A stretch of DNA of 20,266 nucleotides from CAYSLA01 sp964431685 (GCA_964431685.1 CAYSLA010000058.1:1-20266); one strand, 5' to 3'; counted from the first letter of the stretch, positions 6,081 to 14,515 are shown. A program made the numbers and translations. Notes: generated by a model not told the origin, from the letters alone.

Positions 6081-8396
6081 ATGAGCAGGAAATCAGTCAA
6101 CTCTGCAAAACGCGGCAAGACCGCCCGCAGGCCAAGTCGCCTGCGGGCTTTTGTGAAGCTGCTTCAAGTCCTGGTGCTACTTGGCATCGGAGCGAGCGTC
6201 GGCGTCGGTCTGGGAATGTTCGTGGAGCTCTCCGAGAGCCTCGACAAGATCGGAGACATCGAGGCGCCGGACGCCACCATCATCTACTCATCCGACAACG
6301 TAGAGCTTGCACGCATATACCGCGAGGACCGCACAAATGTCGATCTGGACAAGATTCCCGCCAGCCTGCGGGACGCCACGATTGCCATCGAGGACAGCCG
6401 ATTCTACAAACACGCCGGCATAGACATTCGGGGGATAGCCAGAGCAGCCTACATCAACCTCCGGGGCGGAGCGATGGAACAGGGCGGCAGCACCATCACC
6501 CAGCAGTTGGCGCGCAATGTGTATCTCACCCAGGAAAAACGCATCGAACGCAAAATGCAGGAAGCGGTCCTGGCGCTGCTGATAGAACGCAACCTGCCAA
6601 AAGACAAGATCCTGGAACTGTATCTGAACAGAGTCTACTACGGGAGCGGTGCCTTTGGAGTGCAGGCGGCCTCCAGAGTGTATTTCGGCAAGGACGTGGA
6701 GCAGCTTACGCTTTCCGAATCCGCCCTGCTGGCCGGCCTCCCAAAGAAACCATCGGTCTACTCACCGCACGTCCGAAAGGACCTGGCGGTGAACCGGCGG
6801 GACATCGTTCTCAACCGCATGGCGGAGCTGGAGTACATCACTCCCGAACAACGCGATGAAGCGAAAGACGAGCAGATCAAAGTCACCAGACTGGAAAAGG
6901 GCCGCAGCCTTTTCCGAGCTCCCCATTTTGTGGACTACATATCCCGGCAGATAAAGAAACGCTACGGCGAGGACCTGCTCTACTCGGGCGGTCTCAAGAT
7001 ATACACTACACTTAACTACGAGATGCAAAAGATCGCAGAGAAATCTCTGCGCGAAGGTGTGAGGAAGCACGAGTCAGCCAAACGAGTAAGCGAAGGGTGT
7101 CTCGTATGCGTCGAAGCAGAATCGGGTTTCATCAGGGCAATGGTGGGCAGCGTGGACCCCTCGTCTCAGTTCAACCGAAGCACACAGAGCAGCAGACAGC
7201 CTGGCAGCGCGTTCAAACCGTTCGTATACGCCGCTGCGTTCCAGGAAGCCGGGATGAGACCATCCGAGTATGTGGTTGATGCCCCAGTTTCATTTCCAGG
7301 CGGCGGTAGCAAGACTTGGAAGCCCAAGAACTACGACGGCAGATACAGAGGAAGCGTGACCATCCGCACCGCAATCGCCCAGTCCATCAACATACCGGCC
7401 ATCAAGGTCGCCAACAAAGTTGGCATCGAGACAGTGATCAAGTATGCACAACTTATGGGGATAAAATCTGAACTGGAACCATATCTTTCAACGGCCATCG
7501 GGGGGGTGAAAGGAGTGCATCCGCTGGAGATGGCCGCGGCCTACAACACCTTCGCAAATGGCGGAGTCTTCACTGAGTCCTGCTCGATAGTTCGAGTAGA
7601 GAACGGAAGAGGAGATGTTCTCTACGACTACGTGCCTGAAGGACGAAGAGTCCTTACCGAGAAGGTAAACACTATGCTGGACGATTGCCTTAGAGCCGTG
7701 GTAACCGAGGGAACCGCTAGGAAGGCATCCCCGGTGCGCGACGCGCGCGGCAAGACGGGCACCACCAACGAGGACCGAGACGCATGGTTTGTCGGCTACG
7801 TCCCGCACAAACTTGTCGCCGCGGTCTGGGTCGGCAACGACGACAATCGCCCGATGCGAAGCGCGTACGGCGGGCAGGTGTGCGCCCCAATCTGGGCGGA
7901 GTTTATGCAGAAGTCGATCCCAATATTCGACACTATCCACAAAGACGACAAGCAGACCGAAAAGAAGCGGTCAGAGACCGACAGTGGCGCGAGTTCCGAG
8001 AAAGACGCTGCCCCTCAGGACGACGGGGCCGGTGCCTCTTCCGATTCTGACAGCGACGTGACGGCCACAGACGAAACCGGAACGGTCAGCCGCAGGATTT
8101 GCCCTGACAGCGGCATGCTCGCCACGCCAAGTTGTCCCTCAGCATCCGTGGAAGTCTACTCACGAGGCAACGAGCCGACCTCATACTGCACGGTACACGG
8201 GTCGGGTGGCCGCGAAGGCTCTACCGATGCCCGTTCCACTGCAAGCGCCGGAGGAAAGTATGTCGAAGCTCCGGTCTGCCCGGATTCCGGGATGTTGGCC
8301 GGGGCCAACTGTCCACGAAGAGTGATGAAGCGGTTCCCGGTAGACTCGGTGCCCACGCAGATATGCACGATTCATAACAGGGCGGGCCAGGAGTGA
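6081..8396 (+). CDS. Penicillin-binding protein 1A family (bifunctional transglycosylase/transpeptidase)
   Basis: A class A PBP of 771 residues that polymerises lipid II into glycan strands and cross-links the peptides at the outer face of the cytoplasmic membrane. After a basic N-terminus there is one membrane helix (about 24-48). The GT51 transglycosylase domain (about 75-245) has the catalytic Glu in AIEDSRFYKHAGID (Glu104), GGSTITQQLARN (135-146) and the second-Glu region RKMQEAVLALLIER. The transpeptidase domain (about 335-610) has SAFK (376-379), SIN (435-437) and KTGTT (558-562). An acidic Ser/Asp-rich linker (620-670) leads to two copies of a Cys repeat: Cys674/Cys685/Cys703/His706 and Cys733/Cys744/Cys762/His765, each starting CPDSGMLA. 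The next gene overlaps by four bases, so PBP1A and PBP2 are translationally coupled. Confidence 0.95.
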   Translation: MSRKSVNSAKRGKTARRPSRLRAFVKLLQVLVLLGIGASVGVGLGMFVELSESLDKIGDIEAPDATIIYSSDNVELARIYREDRTNVDLDKIPASLRDATIAIEDSRFYKHAGIDIRGIARAAYINLRGGAMEQGGSTITQQLARNVYLTQEKRIERKMQEAVLALLIERNLPKDKILELYLNRVYYGSGAFGVQAASRVYFGKDVEQLTLSESALLAGLPKKPSVYSPHVRKDLAVNRRDIVLNRMAELEYITPEQRDEAKDEQIKVTRLEKGRSLFRAPHFVDYISRQIKKRYGEDLLYSGGLKIYTTLNYEMQKIAEKSLREGVRKHESAKRVSEGCLVCVEAESGFIRAMVGSVDPSSQFNRSTQSSRQPGSAFKPFVYAAAFQEAGMRPSEYVVDAPVSFPGGGSKTWKPKNYDGRYRGSVTIRTAIAQSINIPAIKVANKVGIETVIKYAQLMGIKSELEPYLSTAIGGVKGVHPLEMAAAYNTFANGGVFTESCSIVRVENGRGDVLYDYVPEGRRVLTEKVNTMLDDCLRAVVTEGTARKASPVRDARGKTGTTNEDRDAWFVGYVPHKLVAAVWVGNDDNRPMRSAYGGQVCAPIWAEFMQKSIPIFDTIHKDDKQTEKKRSETDSGASSEKDAAPQDDGAGASSDSDSDVTATDETGTVSRRICPDSGMLATPSCPSASVEVYSRGNEPTSYCTVHGSGGREGSTDARSTASAGGKYVEAPVCPDSGMLAGANCPRRVMKRFPVDSVPTQICTIHNRAGQE

Positions 8397-10198
8397 ATCC
8401 TCGCACCGAGAACCAGTTGCAGCAGTACAGAATCCTGATGCTGGGAATACTGTGTGCACTCGTGGCTCTTATACTGCTTGGCAGACTCTGGTATCTGCAG
8501 GTGGCCAAGGGAGCCGACTTGCTGAAAGACTCCGAAACCAACCGCCTCAGGCTCCTGCGCACTCGTGCAGCACGCGGGACGATACTGGATCGCAACGGCC
8601 GCGTACTGGCAACCAGCCGACCTCAGTTTGTTGTAATGGCCACACCAGAGACGCTGGACAAAGCTCCCGATGCAAAACACACACTCTGCGGAATACTCCA
8701 GATCAGACCCGATGATCTTGCGGCGATCTTCAAGAAGGCCAGTGGGCGCACTGGTTCTCCAGTAAGAGTGGCGATGGACGTACCGCTGGAAATCGTCGCA
8801 GAGATAGGCGAGATGCGAATGAGGTTGCCCGGAGTAAGTGTTGAGCTCGACCATATCCGGCTCTACAACAACGGCCCAGCCACCTGCCACGCAATTGGAT
8901 ACCTTGGTGAGATAAGCCAGGAAGAACTCGACAGTGCAGATAGAGAAGGCCGCGACTATCGACTTGGCGACTACGTCGGCAAATCCGGATTGGAGCGGCA
9001 GTATGAGCAGACATTGCGGGGACGCGACGGCGGCAAGCAGATCGAGGTGAACGCATTCGGCAGAGCGGTGCGCGAGCTTGGCAGCCGGCCGTCAGTGGCC
9101 GGTCACACCCTCAAGCTAACACTCGATCTCAACCTCCAGAAGACCGCGTTCAAAGCTCTTGGCTCACAGGTAGGCGCTGTGGTCGCAATTGATCCAAGGT
9201 CCGGCGAGGTGCTCGCGATGGCCAGCAACCCTGGCTTCGACCCCAATATATTCGTCAAAAAGGTCAAAGCGTCGGATTGGAGCAAGATAGTCAACAATCG
9301 TGCTCACCCGATGCAAAACCGCTGCGTCAGCAACACCTATCCCCCAGGCTCCACGTTCAAACCGATAATGGCGATAGCCGGACTTCGGGATGGCGCTTGC
9401 ACTGTGCATACGGGCGTCTCGTGCTCGGGAGCCTACTACCTGGGGAGCAAACGATTCCGGTGCTGGAAGACTCACGGCTCGGTCGGATTTATGGACGCGA
9501 TGGCCGAGTCGTGCGACATCTGGTTCTACACGGTGTGCAGACGTCTGGGAATAGACAAAATGGCGGCGGCGGCCGGTGAGTTTGGGATCGGACGGTCGCC
9601 GGGAATTGACCTGCCGGGTGGTGGAGCCTCGGGGATCATGCCGAGCCGCGAATGGAAACGCAAGCAGCTTAATCAACCCTGGTATCCCGGAGACACTGTG
9701 AACACGTCCATCGGTCAGGGCTTTGTACTCACGAGTCCGCTGCAGATGGCTATGGTCTGCGCGGCAGTCGCAAACGGCGGCACTGTGTACAGGCCCTATC
9801 TGGTGAATGAGACATTCAAGCCCGACGGCAGCGAGGTAGTGCATACAGAACGGGAAGCACTGAGCACAGTAGATGCCTCCCTCAACGACTGGCGGCTGGT
9901 TCAGCGAGGAATGATTGAGACTGTTTCGAGAGGCACGGGCAAAGTGTGCGACCTACCCGGCATCGCGGTGGCAGGAAAGACCGGATCCGCGCAGGCTGGA
10001 CACAAAGGAGCACACGGATGGTTCATCTGCTACGCTCCTGCTGAGAATCCGAAAATAGCAGTTGCCGCGATAGTGGAGCACGGCAAGCACGGAGCGACCA
10101 CAGCCGCTCCGATATGCCGATCCTTGCTGGAAGTGTTCTTCGGTCTGAAAAAACCTGTCGATGTCAAAGAGAGCCGGGCCAACGTCAGCGGAGATTAG
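8393..10198 (+). CDS. mrdA: Penicillin-binding protein 2 (elongasome transpeptidase)
   Basis: A monofunctional class B transpeptidase of 601 residues, the PBP2 of the elongation machinery that makes peptide cross-links together with RodA. It has one N-terminal membrane helix (about 12-34), then the PBP dimerisation region (RAARGTILDRNGRVLATS at 57-74; GKSGLERQYEQTLRG near 195-209), and the transpeptidase domain with STFK (320-323), SCD (373-375, the usual class B form of SxN) and KTGS (529-532). The start is GTG 8393 inside the end of PBP1A (overlap GTGA), the only start consistent with the full membrane helix and the coupling. rodA and mreBCD are not next to it. The C-terminus ends soon after the catalytic domain. 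PBP2 fits better than PBP3/FtsI by overall pattern and by pairing with PBP1A; an SpoVD/FtsI-like role cannot be fully excluded. Confidence 0.9.
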   Translation: MNPRTENQLQQYRILMLGILCALVALILLGRLWYLQVAKGADLLKDSETNRLRLLRTRAARGTILDRNGRVLATSRPQFVVMATPETLDKAPDAKHTLCGILQIRPDDLAAIFKKASGRTGSPVRVAMDVPLEIVAEIGEMRMRLPGVSVELDHIRLYNNGPATCHAIGYLGEISQEELDSADREGRDYRLGDYVGKSGLERQYEQTLRGRDGGKQIEVNAFGRAVRELGSRPSVAGHTLKLTLDLNLQKTAFKALGSQVGAVVAIDPRSGEVLAMASNPGFDPNIFVKKVKASDWSKIVNNRAHPMQNRCVSNTYPPGSTFKPIMAIAGLRDGACTVHTGVSCSGAYYLGSKRFRCWKTHGSVGFMDAMAESCDIWFYTVCRRLGIDKMAAAAGEFGIGRSPGIDLPGGGASGIMPSREWKRKQLNQPWYPGDTVNTSIGQGFVLTSPLQMAMVCAAVANGGTVYRPYLVNETFKPDGSEVVHTEREALSTVDASLNDWRLVQRGMIETVSRGTGKVCDLPGIAVAGKTGSAQAGHKGAHGWFICYAPAENPKIAVAAIVEHGKHGATTAAPICRSLLEVFFGLKKPVDVKESRANVSGD

Positions 10199-10484
10199 CT
10201 CCTGACCTCCCCCTAACCCCCTCCGAAACGGAGGGGGAAGGTGTTCCGCCAATGCAGCCGCAGGGAGGAATCTCGAGAGATTTCTCCCTTCGGTCCTAAG
10301 GAAGCCCCCTGATTTTGGGGAGTTCCTACCCAGAACAACCGAGCTATCCGCGCGGTCTGGTGCTCGAAATGACATGCCGTTGGGTGCTTTCGCGGACCAG
10401 ACGACCAACATTGCAGAAGACGGTCGAGATGACGTGCGGTTGGGGGGCTTTCCCTCATCAACTCGCGCTCATTGCCGAGTAAAG
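10199..10484. repeat. Cluster of palindromes and a direct repeat between PBP2 and GH130 genes
   Basis: This convergent spacer is made of repeats. CCCCCTCCG (10217-10225)/CGGAGGGGG (10229-10237) has a three-base loop. A 26-base near-perfect palindrome at 10263-10288 pairs GGGAG with CTCCC and AATCTC with GAGATT. A third has CCCC (10306-10309) and GGGG (10317-10320) with GGAA/TTCC outside. Then a roughly 30-base direct repeat occurs at 10362-10391 and 10422-10452, sharing CGARATGACRTGC and GTTGGG followed by GCTTTC. GTCTGGT (10355-10361) and ACCAGAC (10396-10402) are inverted. The first hairpin may terminate the PBP operon, though no T-run follows. No gene is seen. Confidence 0.6.
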
Positions 10485-10492
10485 CTACTCGG
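10475..10492 (-). terminator. Short hairpin overlapping the GH130 stop codon
   Basis: CCGAGTA (10475-10481) and TACTCGG (10486-10492) form a seven-base stem with a four-base loop that includes part of the stop codon of the minus-strand GH130 gene. No U-run follows on the minus strand, so it is only terminator-like. Confidence 0.3.
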
Positions 10493-11432
10493 GTTCATCT
10501 CCCGGGCTGATTCGACACCGGTCGATCAGCTCGTCCACACTCGCGAATCCCAGACAGATGCACGTATCGGCGGCTCCATAGTAGATTTTGAGTTTACCGT
10601 CGTCCTCGAGAATGGCTCCGCAAGAGAAGACCACGTTGCCGACGTCGCCCACCCTCTCGTAATACTCCCTGGGTGTGAGGATTGGCACGGCGCTTCTGCA
10701 GATGACCTTCGACGGATCATCAAGATCGAGAACGGCAGCACCCATTCGGTAGATGGGGCCGGCGCTGGTATTCTTGACACCGTGATATATCTCGAGCCAG
10801 CCTTGTTCGGTCTCGATAGGAGGAGCCGACGCCCCTATTCTGTCAGAGTCCCAGAACCCTCCGCGAGTGGTCATCACCACCTGAGAGTCGCCCCAATGCA
10901 ACAGATCGTCGGAATAGCTAACCCAGATGTTGCCGATACCGCCGCCGTAGGGTCTGTCAAGTCGAACATACCTGCCGTTGATCTTACGAGGGAACAAGCA
11001 GCCGTCTTTGTTTTCCGGCTGTGAGATCAGGCCAATTCGTTCGTAGTTCTTGAAATCGCTGGTCTTGGCAAGCGCAAGGCGCGCTCCGTATCGCGAATAC
11101 GCAGTGTACATGATGTAGTACTCGCCTTCACAGTATGTGATACGGGGATCCTCGATTCCTCTGCGCTCGTAAGAGCGAAACGGCTCTTCCTTCGACGGCT
11201 CCAGAGTGGGCTGCGGCTCTACCACGAAGTGGTACCCGTCTTCACTGCGAGCCAGCGCGAAAACGCTGCGACCAGCGAGGTCTTCGATTCTCATCAACAA
11301 AATGTACTCATCGCCAAACTTGCAGCAGCCGGCGTTGAATACGGTGTTACACTGAAAGGGAACATGTTCGAGCGTGATGATGGGGTTCTTGTACCAGCGC
11401 TCGACTACGTCTCTTCCTAACTTTCTTGGCAT
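10485..11432 (-). CDS. Glycoside hydrolase family 130 protein (beta-mannoside / mannooligosaccharide phosphorylase type)
   Basis: GH130 enzymes phosphorolyse beta-1,4- or beta-1,2-mannosidic bonds with a five-bladed propeller, releasing alpha-mannose 1-phosphate; some members are hydrolases. The 315-residue product is full length. Family motifs are visible: NPIITLEHVPFQCNTVFNAG at 16-35, the catalytic-Asp region RRGIEDPRITYCEGEYYIMYTAY with Asp95, KDGCLFPRKINGRYVRLDRP at 142-161, RIGASAPPIETEQGWLEIYHGV at 198-219, and the final GDVGNVVFSCGAI and YYGAADTCICLGFAS. No signal peptide is present, so it is cytoplasmic. The ATG at 11430-11432 has GGAGG (11439-11443) six bases upstream. It diverges from a PocR-AraC regulator gene 295 bases away, which may control it. 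The exact linkage used is not determinable. Confidence 0.9.
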   Translation of the reverse strand: MPRKLGRDVVERWYKNPIITLEHVPFQCNTVFNAGCCKFGDEYILLMRIEDLAGRSVFALARSEDGYHFVVEPQPTLEPSKEEPFRSYERRGIEDPRITYCEGEYYIMYTAYSRYGARLALAKTSDFKNYERIGLISQPENKDGCLFPRKINGRYVRLDRPYGGGIGNIWVSYSDDLLHWGDSQVVMTTRGGFWDSDRIGASAPPIETEQGWLEIYHGVKNTSAGPIYRMGAAVLDLDDPSKVICRSAVPILTPREYYERVGDVGNVVFSCGAILEDDGKLKIYYGAADTCICLGFASVDELIDRCRISPGDEPE

Positions 11433-11489
11433 CCTTGGCCTCCGGGGTGTAAACTTCCAATGTCGCGGGCGGGAGCTATACGCGAATCA

Positions 11490-11506
11490 AATCATACCCT
11501 ATGATT
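11490..11506. promoter_or_regulatory. Dyad in the divergent GH130 / AraC regulator spacer
   Basis: AATCAT (11490-11495) and ATGATT (11501-11506) form a perfect six-base dyad separated by five bases, about 58 bases upstream of the GH130 start. Size and place fit an operator or a dimeric protein site. Otherwise the 295-base spacer 11433-11727 shows no clear promoter consensus. Confidence 0.3.
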
Positions 11507-11727
11507 CCACAGAACGTCAATCCTTCTAACGCAAAGAGTTTGTCTGACCCCACAAAAAGACGCGGGAGGCCCGGGCGGCACCTGGTCATCCGCGGCGTAT
11601 CGGTTGTTGACAAGGTCCCGCAACTAACTGTATATTCAAGACTGCAAGCTGAGCACTCAGCCGGCAACCAGAAGACCATATCCGAGCCTATCCATTGAAT
11701 GGCCGTTTTACTCAGGCGTGAAGCGTG

Positions 11728-12918
11728 ATGTCTAGTTCGCATATATCAAAAGATGCTGCCAGAACTGCCCGGCGTGTTCTCGACATGCTCAGGAGCGACT
11801 TCGAGTCGCTGGCAGCCATATACCGCGATTCGTGGAGGGTTTCCTGCGCCCTGGTGGATGCGCAAGGCCGTATCATTGCAGGCACAGCCGATTGCGGAGG
11901 CGACGTCGATCCGGCGTCGGCTTGGAAACGAGCGGTGCGCGAGTCTATGCGCTGGGGCGAGCCGTTTATATCGCTCTGTCCCAGCGGCAGAGTGATGTGG
12001 GCTCTGCCGGTAATGCACAATGCGGTTCAGATCGGCGGAGTGGTGGTTGACTCCGTGGAGGTCAGCCCGGAGAACGGCGACTTCACTCCGGCAAAGATCC
12101 GGGAGGCCGCCGGCGATCTGCTTGCGCTGTCGGAGGAGTTCAACCTAACAAACGACGCTTTCCTGCGGACTCGGCGAATTGCCGCCCGTCGGGAATCGGA
12201 GAGAGCAGAGGCCATACACGAACTCAAGGGCCAAAGCTACCAGTCGATCAGGGACATCTACGTGACTGAAGAGCCTGCCCTCATCGCGGCGATCAAACGC
12301 GGGGATCGCCCCGAAGCTCGCGAGATAATCAACCGGATTCTCGTCGGCATATACTACTTCGGGCGAAACAGACCGAAGCTGCTGAAGAGCTTCCTGCTGG
12401 AACTGGTTGTGACAATGTCAAGAAGCGCCGTGGAAGCCGGCGCTGATCCATTCGGGCTGCTCGGCGCCAACTACTCTGTGCTTGCCGATATTGCGCGCAT
12501 CGACACGGAAGAGGAACTCTGCTCGTGGCTTGTATCCACTCTGGAACGTATTATGGACGCGATGCGGGCCCATCGACGATACCCGAGCAATGTGCTGATC
12601 AGCGAGGCGCTTAAGTACTTGCAGGAACACCTGAATGAAGACATCTCGCGGGATGACGTGGCGAAGGTCGCGTGCCTGTCCCCATCTCACTTCAGCCGCA
12701 CAGTCAAACAGACCCTTGGGGTCTCATTCACCGATCTGCTGGCACGGATGCGCGTCGACCGTGCCCGCGAGCTGCTTAGCAACAGTGAGATGAGCCTGAT
12801 CCACATCGGGTTCGAGTGCGGATTCAGCGACCAGAGCTACTTTACCAAGGTCTTCCAGAAACACACAGGCCAGACACCCGGAGAGTACCGCCGGAATCGC
12901 CGCGGATCGTTTAAGTAG
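11728..12918 (+). CDS. AraC family transcriptional regulator with N-terminal PocR-type sensory domain
   Basis: A 396-residue regulator. The N-terminal part (about 20-150) resembles the PocR sensory domain: a helix (RVLDMLRSDFESLAAIYRDS), then CALVDAQGRIIAG, and a C-P-S-G-R segment followed by WALPVMHNAVQIGGVVVDSVEV. A helical middle (about 160-285) links to a C-terminal AraC/XylS DNA-binding domain (about 292-392) with both helix-turn-helix units: ISRDDVAKVACLSPSHFSRT and MSLIHIGFECGFSDQSYFTK, ending in FQKHTGQTPGEYRRNR. PocR itself responds to 1,2-propanediol and corrinoid-linked metabolism; the ligand here is unknown. ATG 11728 follows an adjacent GTG at 11725; neither has a strong ribosome site. 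The gene diverges from GH130 and precedes a UROD/MtaA-like gene on the same strand, both plausible targets. Confidence 0.87.
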   Translation: MSSSHISKDAARTARRVLDMLRSDFESLAAIYRDSWRVSCALVDAQGRIIAGTADCGGDVDPASAWKRAVRESMRWGEPFISLCPSGRVMWALPVMHNAVQIGGVVVDSVEVSPENGDFTPAKIREAAGDLLALSEEFNLTNDAFLRTRRIAARRESERAEAIHELKGQSYQSIRDIYVTEEPALIAAIKRGDRPEAREIINRILVGIYYFGRNRPKLLKSFLLELVVTMSRSAVEAGADPFGLLGANYSVLADIARIDTEEELCSWLVSTLERIMDAMRAHRRYPSNVLISEALKYLQEHLNEDISRDDVAKVACLSPSHFSRTVKQTLGVSFTDLLARMRVDRARELLSNSEMSLIHIGFECGFSDQSYFTKVFQKHTGQTPGEYRRNRRGSFK

Positions 12919-12968
12919 CGCTCTTCGTAGTCTCAGATTTCCAGAAAGCCCCAATCCACAAAGAGCGC
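12918..12968 (+). terminator. Inverted repeat at the end of the regulator gene
   Basis: GCGCTCTT (12918-12925) and AAGAGCGC (12961-12968) are exact complements with a 35-base loop, starting on the last base of the stop codon. A further GAGCGCTC palindrome is at 13012-13019. There is no T-run; this may be a weak terminator or just a protected 3' end. Confidence 0.25.
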
Positions 12969-13113
12969 GCACGATATTCCCACAACAATGATGCCTCAAT
13001 ACAACATTTCAGAGCGCTCACACACGTAAAATAAGTGTAAGAGTGAGTGACTGGTACGCGGCGCACAACGCGACCGGAACCCACGTGAACTATGGAAGCG
13101 ACGGTAGACTGAA

Positions 13114-14115
13114 ATGAAACTTGCACAGCTAGTCAGAGACTTCGGACGCCCTCTCTCAGCGCCGCTATCCGGCTTTCCCGGAATAGCGCTGACCAATACT
13201 AGTGTAGCCCAGAACCTGCGTGACGGTAATCTCCAGGCCAGAACCATTAAGACGCTCAATCGGGTCGTCGGATTTGACATAATATTCCCGATGATGGATC
13301 TGACTGTGGAAGCGGAGGCGCTCGGGGCGCAAGTCGACTGGGAAATGGATGAGCTTCCTGCGGTCACAGGCAAGACTGTTGAGACTCTTGAGGACGCAGA
13401 GGCGATAACGGTTCCAGAGATTGGCGCAGGCAACCGGCTGGACGTCTTCGTCACGACGTGCAGAGCTCTGAAGCAGGCGTTTCCTGAAAAGCTGGTCTGG
13501 GCCTATGCTCTGGGACCATTCTCGATTGCCGCGAGACTAATGGGCATGACCGAGATAGCTCTGGCGACGAAGATTGAGCCCGAGGTAGCCACTGCCACCC
13601 TGCGCAAAGCTAACGAACTCCTGAAGCGCTACATTGGCGCCCTGCTGGACACCGGAGTCGACGGAGTGATGATCCTCGAGCCCGCGTCAAGCATCCTGCG
13701 AGCGGATGATGCTGATACGTTCTCCAACACTTACATCCGAGAGTTGGTTGAACTGATAAAGGCCAGGGGAAAGACACCCGCCCTGCACAACTGCGGCCAG
13801 ATCAACCACATGGTAGAGGGCCTTTGCGCCACGGGGATTGAAGCGCTCTCTGTCGGTTCGTGCGTGGACCCCCTTGAGATATACCGCGTGATGCCCGAGG
13901 ACACGGTGCTGATGGGGAATCTCGACCCTACCGAAGTGTTCCTGCGAAGCTCCTCCGAGGAAGTCCGGCTGGCTGCCCGGCGGCTGTCCGATCGAATGGC
14001 TGACTGCGAAAGATTCGTCATATCCTCCGGTTGCGACTTGCCTCCCGGAGTAACGATAGAGAACCTGCTGGCGTTCGAGCTGGCGACCGAGCCAGAGGAG
14101 GCCGTACTGGTATAG
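13114..14115 (+). CDS. Uroporphyrinogen decarboxylase / MtaA-type methylcobamide methyltransferase family protein
   Basis: A 333-residue TIM-barrel protein of the UROD superfamily. It carries the zinc-ligand pattern of the MtaA/MtbA/CmuA corrinoid methyltransferase branch rather than that of HemE: His225-x-Cys227 in ALHNCGQ and a distant Cys307 in ISSGCDLPPGV, a spacing close to that of MtaA. Other family segments are FDIIFPMMDLTVEAEALGA (54-72), AYALGPFSIAARLMG (130-144), GVDGVMILEPASSI (181-194) and NLDPTEVFLRSSSEEV (269-284). MtaA-type enzymes move a methyl group from a corrinoid protein to coenzyme M or another thiol; the acceptor here is unknown. No corrinoid-binding protein or MtaB/MttB partner is next to it. 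ATG 13114 has only a weak ribosome site. It lies 195 bases after the PocR-AraC gene. Confidence 0.85.
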   Translation: MKLAQLVRDFGRPLSAPLSGFPGIALTNTSVAQNLRDGNLQARTIKTLNRVVGFDIIFPMMDLTVEAEALGAQVDWEMDELPAVTGKTVETLEDAEAITVPEIGAGNRLDVFVTTCRALKQAFPEKLVWAYALGPFSIAARLMGMTEIALATKIEPEVATATLRKANELLKRYIGALLDTGVDGVMILEPASSILRADDADTFSNTYIRELVELIKARGKTPALHNCGQINHMVEGLCATGIEALSVGSCVDPLEIYRVMPEDTVLMGNLDPTEVFLRSSSEEVRLAARRLSDRMADCERFVISSGCDLPPGVTIENLLAFELATEPEEAVLV

Positions 14116-14164
14116 AACGCGTTCTGCGTCCGAAATGACAGTCTGCACGGAAGAAACCCACACA

Positions 14165-14322
14165 CGGATTCACGTAAGAGCTCAGACTATGTGAGAAACC
14201 ACGTCATCCTGAACTTGGTTCAGGACCCATCCCTTCTCCGGATGGGTGCCGGATATCCTGAACTTGATTCAGGACCGGCACGACGTAGTACTCAGCGAGT
14301 ACTGAGCTCTTGCGGATTCACG
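14165..14322. mobile_element. MITE-like palindromic element with 10-base target-site-like duplication
   Basis: CGGATTCACG occurs as an exact direct repeat at 14165-14174 and 14313-14322. Just inside are ten-base terminal inverted repeats AAGAGCTCAG (14176-14185) and CTGAGCTCTT (14302-14311). The 138-base interior (14175-14312) is nested palindromes: ACGTC (14201-14205)/GACGT (14282-14286); CCTGAA..TTCAGG (14208-14224); ACCCATC (14225-14231)/GATGGGT (14241-14247); GTGCCGG (14246-14252)/CCGGCAC (14275-14281) enclosing CCTGAA..TTCAGG (14257-14273); and GTACTC/GAGTAC (14288-14302). No transposase is encoded. This is what a non-autonomous element (MITE) looks like. The rest of the 400-base spacer 14116-14515 holds the antiporter promoter and leader. 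Confidence 0.65.
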
Positions 14323-14345
14323 ATTCCGCCTCGTTGTGCTATAAT
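14317..14345 (+). promoter_or_regulatory. Sigma-70-type promoter for the antiporter gene
   Basis: TTCACG (14317-14322, four of six matches) and TATAAT (14340-14345, all six) are separated by 17 bases and point at the antiporter gene. The -35 hexamer is the last six bases of the right-hand direct repeat of the MITE-like element. Transcription would start near 14352, leaving a leader of about 165 bases with no recognised riboswitch. Confidence 0.5.
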
Positions 14346-14515
14346 ACTGCTGACATCAGGTAGCTGACCGTCAAGAACTTGCGAGGTCAGCCGCCTGGCG
14401 TCGATCTGTGCCCCTTTTCTGCAAAGGACTACCGCGTCTTCCGCAGGACTGATGCTTCGCTTGTGTGCGGCTAAGTCCAGAATCGCGGGCAGAAGCGGGA
14501 CACTACCCCAAGTAA

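Noticed and set aside
14352..14515. c-di-AMP (ydaO) riboswitch before the ion transporter
   Set aside because: None of the conserved ydaO core segments, such as GGGGGAACC or GGGTGAATC, is present.
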